64,000 bases of DNA, from positions 1-64,000 of the forward strand of contig MEDY01000131.1 of NCBI GenBank assembly GCA_001724265.1. Reading direction: 5' to 3'. The notes beneath the pieces were generated by a model. It ran no database searches and was not told the origin of the DNA. It saw only the letters and a program-made list of their open reading frames with translations. Both the position numbers and the translations under genes were made by a program. The number at the start of each line of letters is the position of its first letter. Position 1 is the stretch's first letter. This stretch comes from Rhizaria sp. SCN 62-66. Lineage: Eukaryota > Rhizaria, unplaced. This document shows, piece by piece, positions 32,438 through 42,857 of the stretch.

Positions 32438-33225
32438 TGTGCGAGGGCGAGTGCGAGGGAGCGAGGGTGCGAGTGACTGTGAGCAAACGCGAGCTTTCCG
32501 CATTTCAGCGACTGTGGTGATAAGAAGGAGAAAGAATAATGCACGAGAGTTGAGTGGAAGGGAAAGTACTGCCGTGAGCGGTGGCGAATATGCGCCAGTT
32601 TAGTCGTGGACGATGTTGTTTGTTCGTTGTTTTTGATACGTATTGTTGACTTTGAATGTTGTTACTGATGTCATGGTAGGGTTGCTGTGTTTTTCTGTGT
32701 TTTGTGTGTGGTGTGTGGTGTGTAATTTTTTTTCGCCGTCGAAATTGCATAAGCGGAGTGCAGATGTCGTGAGAATGGCTGTTATTATTATCGAGGACTA
32801 GTTTGAATCAGTACACAGTCCTTGTGATAGCTTTGCTGCGATAATGCGGTCTATGTTCGATTGAGTGCTGTTCCGACGTCACTTCGCCTGCTGTCGCAGA
32901 ACCTTGGGGTATGAAGTTTTCACTCGGAAAACGAAAAAAAAATACCAGGTATGCCATGTTTCATGCACATTTGTGAAAAGAGCACTTGTGCTGCTATATA
33001 TAATATACATGAAGTAGCCTCTATTTTATCCTATGAGCTCTGTATCTTGCAATTCCACGCGGACCTGAACTGAAATGCTGAAATGTTAAACTGGTGAAAG
33101 AAAAATTTCGTTTGTGGTCAAAAACAAAAGTAACGACATCAATTATCTGTAATTTTATTCGCGAATAACACTGGTAACAAAATATTATATGTAATATTCC
33201 TATATGTAATATTCCATGCAAAGCT
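32438..33225. other. Convergent intergenic region with TG-rich tract
   Basis: It lies between the 3' ends of the PIP-kinase gene (+) and the b5-domain gene (-). A T/G-rich stretch near 32620-32735 looks like the GU-rich sequence often found downstream of poly(A) sites. The tandem repeat at 33186-33215 also lies here. No gene seen. Confidence 0.5.
33186..33215. repeat. 15-bp tandem repeat, two copies
   Basis: The unit TATATGTAATATTCC occurs at 33186-33200 and 33201-33215, just past the end of the b5-domain gene. Confidence 0.85.
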
Positions 33226-36200
33226 TACTCTAGTCCGGGAGTGCTCCTGGGCGTGCCATAGAGTGACCGTTGCCCCGCCACAGCTGCTGCCGCGGCCGCC
33301 GTCACTGCGGCCTGCTGCTGCTGAAGCTGATGTTGACGGCGGGCAGGCACGATGATGATTGCTTCCGGGCCGGTCTCATACGTGCTCACAGTCATATCGT
33401 TGTTACTTTGCACGGCAACGCGACTAAAAGCGCCGTGATTATAGTTGTTTGCGCTTCCACTACCGAAGAGCTAATCGCAAATCGACTTGTTCACAGCAGC
33501 ACCAGCGCTCTCGCTCTCATTGGCAGCATTGCCAGCTGCAGTCTCAAGCCCAGGAACCGCATTGCTGTGATCCCCATCATCATCATTGTTGCCGTCATCG
33601 CAGTAGCTGTCGTGACGCTGGGCAGTGGCAGCGGCATCAGTGCCGTGGCCAACGCCCGCGTCGCCCCACGTGTCATCATCAGCGTACAAGGCCGCGATCG
33701 TGATCGCGTCGGCCCCAGTGTCGTCCGCGCTCTCGACATGAATATCACGCTCCTGCTGCTCAACTTGCTGCCGTTGGTGCTGCGCGTCGTGAGCGTGGTG
33801 CGAGGAGTGTGAATGCTGTGGGGCGGTATTGTTCGTCGCGTTGAGCGCGCTGTCGTACACAGTGCACATCGGCGCCGCCGCAGAGTCTGCGAACGCTGAC
33901 TGCGCAAAGATCGAATGCACCGTGTTGATAAAACCAAACAAGCTCTCGCCGCCGTTATGCGCATCATCAGCCGTCGACACAGCCGCAGACTGAGCGTCAG
34001 CCTCAGGGTTTGCCCAGTGACTGCGCACATTGCCGTCGCCATTGCTGCCGTCGCCGTCAGCGTCGGCGTTATTGTCGGTCACAGTAAAGCCAAATGTGAC
34101 CTCACACACACCCTCGTCCTCAACCTCATGCGATTGACTGTGGGCAGTTCCAGGCGCAAAGCCCTGGTTGCCATGAGACTGCGCCTGCGACTGTGCGCGC
34201 GAGAGCGGAACGGGGATGCTGAGCCGCTGGCACAGCCGCGCCAGCGCGCGCCGGCCCGTCGGCGACAGCATCTGGTTGCCGTTGCTCACTCTCGCACTCG
34301 CATCGTTTGTGTTGTTTACATTGGCGTTGTACGCGGGTGTGCGGGCGAAAGCCGGAGTCGTCGCCCTTGAGGCAAATGCCGCAGGGCCAGGCGAGGGGGC
34401 CACGGTCGGCAGCGGCAGCGGCAGCGGTGAACCAAACGGAAGCGGCTGCTGCGTGTGCGCGCTATAAGTGCCACGCGTGGGAGTCTGATGACTGTACGCA
34501 TTTGCATTGCTTTGGCCGTGGCTCTGAGGGCTGCTCGCGCTTGCGCCGCCGCTAGAGTAGTTGAAGATCGACGGAAGCGCGGGTGCCGGTGCAGGCGCGT
34601 ACGTGGGCGCACCGTTTCCGCGAACAGCGGTTGAGCTCGGAGAGACGGCGTCCCCGTTAGGCTTCGACGGCGAAGTGGCCGTCCCCGGTGTGGCGAGCAC
34701 CCGGGAGGCGATGTAAGTGGGCGACCGCGGCGGCTGCGTCTGCCGAGGCGGCGAGCTGAACTGGCCCGCCGAGACGGCACTTATACGCGGTGCCGCACTA
34801 GGGGTAGTTATACTCACTGGGGTACTTACACTCGCAACGCTGGCATTTGCGGTGGGGTTAGTACGGACCGCAACAGGAGAGGAAAAAAGGCCAAACGGCA
34901 CGGGCTTCATGTCAGTGCGCGTTTGCTGCTGTGTCTTCGAGTCGACGTAACACTGCGCCTGGCCCAGCCCCAGTCCCAGTCCCAGGCTCTGACTCTGGCT
35001 GTGGACGTGACCCTGACTGGCAGGGTGACCGTGAGACGCGGCGTGACCGTGGGCGGGGCCCGGTGACTGGAACAGCATGTACGGGTGGTGGCTGAACTCG
35101 GGCGACGCAGACGCGGACGACGCGGACGCTGATGTCGAGGCGACAGCAGCAGCGGGTGTGGACGCAGATGCAAAAGCGGGGCTACTGGGACTGAGATCGC
35201 TCTGCTGTTGCTGATGTTGCTGTTGCTGGTATTGATAAGGACGCTGAGACTGCGGAGTCTGCTGTTGCTGCTGCTGTTGCTGTTGCAACAGAGACAACGG
35301 CGAGCCGGTACCAGGAGCAAACGGGGTAGCATGCATGCCGCTGCTGCTGATACTGCTAATGGAGCTAGCAACGTTCGCATTCGAGCCGCGTTGAGGCGAG
35401 AATGAGACGTTACTACTGATCACAGTCGCCCCATCAACGCTATGTCCGTTACTGTTGTTGTTGTCGCTGCCGCGCACTCGGCGCGCCGGCTGCGGCTGTC
35501 GCACCGACAGCGGCGACCCCCGTTGCAGCCCGTCGCTCACCGCGATTGCACTGGCGCTCGTGGACGCCACTGTAGCTGCAGGACCAGAGAGAGGGCCGGA
35601 TACAGGACCGGAGACTGGCAGTGCGGCGGACACAGAGGCGGGAATGATGGGAAGAGGGATTGTGGAGAGATATCCAAGCACGGGGTGCGCGGAAGGGTTC
35701 TGCGCTGGGTGAGGGGACTGTGGGGTGTAAGTACCCCCGACAACCGTGGCGGACGCATACGCACCCTTAGACGCCGCCGCCGACGACGACAAGGATGCAT
35801 TGATGGGAGTGTTGTTCTTCATGATGGGCCTCGGCGACATGTACGTGAAGCTACTGCGGGGCTTGTACGGAGTATTCGACTCTGCGTTATAAGAGCCCTG
35901 CTGCTGCTGCTGCTGCTGCTGTGCTGTTGCAGAGTTGGCGCCGTGACTCGGCGACCCCACACTCGTGTTGAACGCGCTGACGTCGTGGTGCGCAGTCGAA
36001 ATGCTCGCGTTGGTGGTGGTATTGTTGTTGCTTTTGTTGCTGCGGGAAGTCGCAGCGCTCATCAGTGCGGGTGTCATCCCAGTCGCGCCATGCACAGCAG
36101 CCGCATTGGCAGCATCTGCAGCAGCAGCAAAAGCAGAAGCACTGGCATGAGGCACAGTGACAGAGGCAGTGAACAGTCTACTGGCGCTCGTGTTGAGCCC

Positions 36201-36336
36201 GCGGTCACTGCGCTGCCGCTGCGCACGGTCACGCTCACGGCCACGCTCACGAGCGGCACGGTCCTCGTCGCGTTGGCGCACCATTTCCTGTTCTTGGCGC
36301 AAAACACGCTCATACTTCTGCTCACGGTCACCATCA

Positions 36337-36382
<46 letters not shown>

Positions 36383-38390
36383 GCTGCTCCCTTTGCATCG
36401 CGGCAACGGCGGCAGCGACGGCGGCTGCGGCGGCCTCGGCTGCGGCGGACGCGACCAGCGATTGCAGCTCTCTCTTGGTCACCACAGTCACATCGTCACC
36501 CTGCGAATCGCCGATAGCACTGCCCTGGTCGTCGGTGGCGTCGAGGTCGCTGCTGTCGGTGAACATGGGCTTCGACTGCAGCGCCTGCTGCTTTGCCGCC
36601 GCAGAGCGATCGTGAGCAGGCGTGCGCTGACTGTGCGGACCGGCCTTCGAGTGACTGTGCACAGCATTAACAGCATTTGCAGCATTGGCAGCGGAAGCAG
36701 CATTTGCAGCATGAGCAACAGCGACAGCGGCAGTGGGGCGTGTGGCGACGGGAGGGCGCGTGCCAGCCAGCACAGCGGTGATCTCGAGGGGGGGCAATAT
36801 CGCACTCGCAGTCACGTCTACAGTCTGCGTCTCATCGACGATGCCGACATCGCCGTTGTCATCGTCGTTGTAGCTTATGCCGACAGCACTGCTGAGGGGA
36901 GTGGCGATCGCGTTCGCGCTCTTATACCCACCACCACCAAACAACGCAGCCGAGGACGACGGCTGTGTAGGATTCACCTTGCTGACAGAGCTGTTGACGT
37001 TCACAGTAGGCACACGCTTCGGCGGCAGCGGCGGCGGCACCGTAACGCCAACACCGCGCACAGAGCCAGGAGCATGCTGATACTGAGCGGAAGCAGGCAC
37101 TGCAGCAGACGCGGACGCGGCCTTGCTCAGCGCGTTCGCGAGCGCTGCCGTGACAGGCGTCTGTGACGGCAGCGGCGCGGCAGCCGCGGCGGCGGCGCGC
37201 GCGATGGTGAGGTCGGCCTCGGCGATGCAGCGCTGGACGCTGGCGCAGAGGGAAGACACTTGCGACGCCAGCGGGGAGCCGAACACGCGGCTCGTGCTCG
37301 TAGCAGCGGCGGCGGGCGCGGGGGTCGCGGGGAGAGCAGCGATGTGACTTGCCTTCACAGTGGCAGTGGCAGTGTTAATGTCGGTGTGTGCGCTGCTAGG
37401 GTACGAGGTGTCGCACTGCGGCAGCGGCAGGGCGAACGTACTATCGTCGAGGCCGTCGTTCTCTGCACTCGCGGAAGCAGCAACCACGGCAACAGGGGCA
37501 GTTGCCGTGCTGTTGTTGCTCAGATGCACCGCCGGAGCAGTGCTTGAGAACTTTTGCTGCTGAAGCTGTTCATGTTGGAGCTGTTGAGCGCGCTTTTGCT
37601 GCACGTAGGCCTGGTATTCGCGCGCAGCAATCTCGTCCTCTTCGCTATCTTCATCCTCGTCCTCGTCGCCGTTGTTGTTATTGTTGTTGAAGTTGTTGTT
37701 GTGCGCGTTCGTGTTGTTCGTGTTGTTGTGCGGGTCTTCGTCGTCAAAGTATCCTTCTGTGACCAGAAACGACTCAAAGTCAGCCGCAGCAGCCTCCTCC
37801 GCGTCCCGGCCCCTGTAAGCACTGCCCGCAGCAGTAATCGCGGCGTTAACGTGCGCGTTGGAGCTGGCCGTGCGTGTGCGCGTGCGAGCAGATGCAGGTG
37901 TCGGCGCTGAAAATAACGGCAGCTGCGCCGTGTCATTCAACGCGCTCGCACTCGCACTCACACTCGCACTGCTTGTAGATGCAGGCGCAGCCGCAGCGGC
38001 AGCGGGCGGCGGTGGAGGCGGGCTGTCGCGGATCAGCGTTGCAACAGCGAACTGATCCATCGCAGCGCGCGCGCGCGTCGAGTGGTTCACAGCGGAGAAC
38101 GCACTTGAGGCGTCTTTGCCGGCAAACTCGTGCACGATGTACGCACCGCCAGGGTGCAAAAACGCAAAGACAGAGAGATCATAGACGATGCCATCGATCG
38201 CCACGAGCAGCGGCTGCGCGGCAGCGAGGTCGTCGTTGCCCAAGTCTGCAAGCCAGCTGCGCAGTGTGGCCGGAGGCGGCGGGCTGTCGTGGGCCGCGAA
38301 ATGGGCGTCAGCGAGGCCAGAGATGGCCGAGACGCGGGCGTGCGCGGAGGACTCAGTGAGTTGGTAGCCGCGCAGGGTCGACCACAGCAT
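33225..38390 (-). CDS. Cytochrome b5-domain protein with long Gln/Ser-rich region, two in-frame TAGs
   Basis: The single frame from ATG 38390 to TAA 33225-33227 gives 1721 residues if both TAGs (36369-36371 and 33471-33473) are read as amino acids. Residues about 60-125 form a cytochrome b5-like heme-binding domain: LVAIDGIVYDLSVFAFLHPG-G, VHEFAGKDASSAF and NHSTRARA. HPGG and NHS supply the two axial histidines. No desaturase, reductase or membrane span follows. The remainder is low complexity: an acidic DEDEDSEEDE stretch, Ser/Ala/Gln/Asn-rich parts, and a Gln-run coiled coil leading into REQKYERVLRQEQEMVRQRD. After the second TAG the frame continues for 81 codons (TYETGPEAIIIVPARRQHQL) to TAA. 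The function of the heme domain here is unknown. Under the standard code the gene would be cut into three pieces. Confidence 0.75.
33471..33473 (-). other. In-frame TAG codon near the 3' end of the b5-domain gene
   Basis: The frame reads VNKSICD before it and LFGSGSANNYNHGAF after it, then stays open for 81 codons to TAA. The continuation is coding-like in composition, with a Gln run and an Ala run like those in the rest of the protein. Confidence 0.6.
36339..36386 (-). repeat. CAG run interrupted by one TAG
   Basis: On the coding strand there are five CAG codons (36386-36372), one TAG (36371-36369) and ten CAG codons (36368-36339), followed by a charged coiled-coil helix in the same frame. 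TAG differs from CAG by one base. Confidence 0.95.
36369..36371 (-). other. In-frame TAG codon within a polyglutamine run
   Basis: This TAG is flanked on both sides by CAG codons in the same frame, and the frame remains open for nearly 1000 codons afterwards. It is the clearest single piece of evidence in the window that TAG is read as an amino acid, most likely Gln. Confidence 0.8.
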
Positions 38391-39065
38391 CGGCGGCAGG
38401 GCACGCGCTGGGCGTGTGGGGTTGGAGTAGAAGATAACAAGGGCGATGGGTGAGAATGAGGCACTATAACTAAATAGGCGATTATATCAGTAAAGGGAGT
38501 CGTCGGTAGGGATATGGTCAAGTTAGAAGGCACACGCAAAGACTGCTTCCGTTATACGTACGCTCTTGTGGAGTTGACATTGCAGGGAAGGCGAGCAGAC
38601 GCACTCGGATGCGCTGGATGGAAGAAGGTGGCGGTGCGAAAGAGTGTGGTTCCTACGAGCAAGTGTAGCAGTACACACAGGTAGATTTAAGAATTGAAAT
38701 TGAAAGTTAGAGTATTTTAACTAGTACTGTTGTCAAATATGCCAGTACACGCGACTTTGACGACGGTAAGCTGTCGTGGTTTATATTTCAATTCAAACTC
38801 AAATCGAGCGCCAGCCATGAGCCAGCCGACCGCCACCGAGGTGCATCCAGTGTAATGTACTATTTATAAAGTTGTCAAAAGGCACAAAGATCCCATCAAC
38901 GACACAAGCCGGATGAGAAAGCAAACAAAATAATATATTTATTGATCATATATATCCATCACGCACTCCGATATGCATTTACAGCAGAATATCCGGTGCC
39001 ACTGGCCCTGCGTACGTTTCTTGAGACATCAAAGCGACTTAACCCTTATACCGCAAGCGCAGCAC
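38391..39065. promoter_or_regulatory. Upstream region of the b5-domain gene and 3' flank of Snu114
   Basis: This AT-rich spacer lies between two minus-strand genes. It should contain the b5-domain gene promoter nearer 38391 and the Snu114 3' end nearer 39065. No coding signature or specific motif recognised. Confidence 0.4.
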
Positions 39066-42000
39066 TCAAAACTCCTCCGCGGCGGCAGCCTGGTGCTTCG
39101 CGAGCTCAAGCAGCATCGCCTCGTCGAAATAGCTCGCGACGGCCACATCCTCCGACAGCCCCTTGCGGCGGCGCGTCTTCAGCATGAAATCCCTCGCCAG
39201 CGCCTGTGTCGGTGCGACTTCCAGTGGCTTAAGCGCGATGCTCTTGTCCAGCGGGTCCCCGGGCACGACGCCCCAGTGATCGAACGTGCTCTGACAGAAC
39301 GCCATGCCGTGCGTGAGCGTGCGCAGGTCCGTCTCAAACCCGAACGACTCGATCTGCGGCATCGTCGCCTCGGTCACCACCAGCGGCGTGCCGGGCAACG
39401 GCCGAGTGCTCAGCACGCGCCCGCGGCGGTAGCCCAGGATGCGCTGCGCCTCGCCCGCACAGTCGGCCGGCGAGATGATCTGCGTCAACAGCACTGGCTC
39501 CATCAGCCGCGGCGTTGCCAGCAGGAACGTCGAAAATGTCAACCGCTGCATCGTCGGCATCACCTGCGGGCGCGATCGCAGCACGGGCTCTGCGGCGACC
39601 GCGGCGTCGACGAGTTTCACGCGGACGCCGCGCACGGGCTCGCCGCACAGTGGACCCTCACCCATCGCCCACTGGAAGCCGTCGACGAGCGCGTCGCGCA
39701 CGCCGCCGAGCGCTTTCTTGTCGACTTCACTCGGCAAAGTGTCGTCGCAGAGGATGTTCGGCCCGTCGGCGTCGGGGCCAAACGCCCACACGGAGCGCGC
39801 GGCCAGCGTGTCCCACTGGTACTTGTTCTGGAAAAACTCCTGCAGCGCGCGCGCGTTGCCCGGCTCGCCGGGACTACACCGCACCGCACCGAGCTCGATG
39901 TCCTCCGCGAGTCCCTTGTCGAGCGGCTCGGCCACGGCGGCAAACCGGCTCGCGCGGTTGCGCGTCTCGGCAAAGCACTTGACGGCGGAGGACTCGGCCA
40001 CGGACTCTGTGAAGCGGACGCCAGGGTCCGAAACCTTGACCTCGATTTTGGCGTAGTTGTTGCGCAGATCGTGCAGCACGCTCTCCATCTCCAGCTCACC
40101 GCTGGCAAAGATGACGTGCTCGCCCGACTCGAGCGTCTTGGTCTCGACCAGCGGGTAACACTTGCTCACCTTGCGCAGCCCTTCGAGCAGCTTCGGCAGC
40201 TCCGCGGGGACGAGCGGCTCGACAGCGACACGCATGCCCGCAGTCGTCGCGCACTGGAGAGGACGGAAGACGCGGACGTCGGAGCCCGCGGTGTCGAGCG
40301 CGACGACTGTGGCAGTCTTGCCCACGCCCGCGTCGATGCCCTCGACAAGAACCCAGTTGCCTGCGGTTGCACGGTTCACCTCGACGCGGTACCGGCCAGC
40401 CTGAAACAAAAATATCGATATATCCCATATTATAAAAAGAATTAGAAAATTGAAATCAAGATATAATTGTAGATTGCTAAATACAACCGAAAATTCAAAA
40501 TACACACCATTTCTATCTCGAATAAATACATATTTACTCATGTTCGTACCTGGTAGACCCAGAGGCGGCCGACCTCCTGCACGGTCATATCTTCCTCATC
40601 CGCGGGGGAATAACGCGGACCGAGCACGCGCACGCGGTCGCCCACGCGCACCGTGCCGGACATAACGCGGCAGAACGTGTCAAAGCGTGCGCCGTCACCG
40701 CGCGGAAAGGACTTGAGCGCTTGCAGCACTAGCACGGCCTTGGGGTCGCACGCAAGCATTCCCACAGCGGCCGGGGATGTAAGTGCGCCCGTGTAGCCGC
40801 GGCGCACGCGCTCAGCGGCCGCGGCAACGGGCGTGGGAACGCACCGCGTGAGAGCCTCGCACAGTGCGGCGCACGAATCCGAGAAGTACCTCCGCAGCAC
40901 GAGGCGCAGCAGCGGCTTGACATCGAGCTTGAGCTCTGCCTTGGACAGCGCGACGCCCAGCTCACCGCACAGCGCCGCAAGCGCGGGAAGGTCCGCCGCG
41001 AGCGTGTGCGCGTAGATCTTGTACAGCGGTTCGAGCACAAGCTGGATGAACGTGCGCGGCGCCGTCGCCGTCTCGGGCTTGGTGGCGAAACTGCGGTCGC
41101 TGTTCATGTACACGTTGCCCCACAGACGCAGCGCGAGGCGCTCGGGCGGGAACGCCGCCGCGGCGCCGTGCGCAGTGGCGTAGTAGCGCGCGAAGGACTG
41201 TACTGAAAAAACCCAGCCGTGGAGCGCGGAAGCGAAAAGCACGTTGCCCTTCTCCGGGGACAGGCGTTGCGCCACGGGGTCGCCACCGGCGTCGATGACG
41301 GCCGCGTTGACCTCGGCCAGCACGCGCGCAAGCTTGTGGTACGCGTCGGTGGGTGGGAGACGCAGCTCGAGAATGAGCCGGTCGATCTTGGTGATGCAGA
41401 GCACGAGTGGGAGCCCGTCACGCAGAGCCTGCGCGATGACTTTTTCTGTACCCATGACTACGCCCTCGACGGCGTCGACAACGAGAAGCACGCCGTCCGC
41501 GAGCCGCAGCGCCGCGGTGGCCTCGGCGGAGAGATTGACGTGGCCCGGTGCGTCGGCGAGATTCAGCAGGTGCGATTTCCCGCTGAGATCGGGGATTACT
41601 AAGGAAATCGGCGCCGTTTTGAGCGACATCTCGCGCGCCTGCTCATCCGCGCGCGAGTCCGTAAAGCGCGCAGGACGGTCGAGCGGCCAGTCGCGGAAGT
41701 GCGTGTCCTGCACAAGCACGTCGAGCAGCGACGTCTTACCGTGGCCCAAGTGGCCGACAACGGCGACGTTGCGCGTGAAGCGCGGGTGGTCCATGAGCCC
41801 CGTGAGGTACTTGAGGTCGAACGACGTGCGCGGGGGCGCGGAGTCCGCGGCCGCGTCGGCGTAGAGCGAGCGGCCCTTGACCGGGTCGATGATCGGCTTG
41901 TCCAGCGGCTGTGTGTCCTCTTCCTGAACGAGGACTTCGACGTTGGGGTAGACTTCCTCCGCGGAGGCGTAGTACTCCTTGTCCTCAGAGAGCACCACGG

Positions 42001-42581
42001 AGCGGCCGCGCGTGGGGTCGAAATCCACCACAGCGCGGTCCAGAGACATCGTAGGCGCCGCGCGGGGCTCGTTTTCGGCCTCGGCGGCGTCGGTGTCGTC
42101 GGTCATGGCAGCGGCCGCGGCGGGGGCGGCAGGGGCCTCGACGGAGGTGCCGTAGAGGTCGTCCTGGGGGGCGAAATAAGGCGCGAGGTGGATCGTTAGC
42201 AATAAAAAGAGACGCACATATGCGTAAGGTCATATACAAAGTCTATTCAAGCATGGGCGAGTGTGGGCAGGAAAGGGCGCAGATCTCGCGCAGTGAACAG
42301 TGCGGGGGAGTGGCGGCTTTGTTCAAGCTCGCGTTTCGGGGAGCAGACGTACCTCGTCATCATCCTCGTAGCCGTAGCCGGCGCCAGCGGTGTCGGCTTC
42401 CTCATCAAGGTCGGGGCCAATGTAGTTGCCGAACTGTGAAGGACAGAACAGATGCAGGAACGAGAGCAGGGTGGAGTGAGCAAGTTATGCGGGGAAAGTG
42501 AGGTCAGGATGGGTCTCTGATTGGGGTCATCATTGGGTTTGGATAAGAAATACGTACCTCGTCATAAAGTTCAGAGTCCAT
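39066..42581 (-). CDS. EFTUD2: U5 snRNP GTPase Snu114/EFTUD2
   Basis: Exons are 42581-42558, 42433-42353, 42163-40550 and 40400-39066, giving 1017 residues. Snu114 is an EF-2-like GTPase in the U5 snRNP that controls Brr2 unwinding during spliceosome activation and disassembly. The spliced N-terminus MDSELYDEFGNYIGPDLDEE is characteristic of the family. The GTPase motifs are GHLGHGKTSL (P-loop), DAPGHVN (G3) and CITKIDRLILELRLPPTDAY. The last is highly typical of Snu114, but with TKID replacing the usual NKID. EF-2-like domains follow, including FCRVMSGTVRVGDRV, GNWVLVEGIDAG, VIFASGELEMESVLHDLR, VSDPGVRFTESV and LSTRPLPGTPLVVTEATMPQ. The length is close to the human protein. The 24-bp first exon encodes only eight residues. 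It stops at TGA. Confidence 0.96.
40401..40549 (-). other. Intron 3, Snu114 gene
   Basis: Length 149 bp, donor CCAG|GTACGA, acceptor TTTTCAG... (TTTCAG), phase 0. Confidence 0.92.
42164..42352 (-). other. Intron 2, Snu114 gene
   Basis: Length 189 bp, donor CGAG|GTACGT, acceptor CCCCCAG, phase 0. Confidence 0.92.
42434..42557 (-). other. Intron 1, Snu114 gene
   Basis: Length 124 bp, donor CGAG|GTACGT, acceptor TTCACAG, phase 0. It separates the conserved MDSELYDE from FGNYIGPD. Confidence 0.93.
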
Positions 42582-42857
42582 TCTGCTTAGACACAATATA
42601 CAATTTCAAACCGTCGGTTATTGGTGTCGCGAAGCTCACAAGTTTAAAGCGCTGACTTCGTCAACTTCTCAGACGATCCTAATGCATTGCTCGCTCTCTT
42701 CGCCCATCTGCTCACGGTCACAAGTCGGTATCATGGCTTTCAGAGCAGATTTTAGATGTGTATTCATAGTGGTTTTGAAAATAAGCTAGGTTTTCACATT
42801 TTCACACAAGTTTTATGTACATATCAAATTGATACTAGCTCGAATCTTGTAGTCTCA

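Noticed and set aside
32760-32920. Possible tRNA because of a GTTCGATT T-loop-like sequence
   Set aside because: I could not fold matching acceptor, D and anticodon arms around it.
38973-40445. 490-codon + strand open frame opposite Snu114
   Set aside because: The minus strand encodes highly conserved Snu114 here. The + frame is an antisense shadow.
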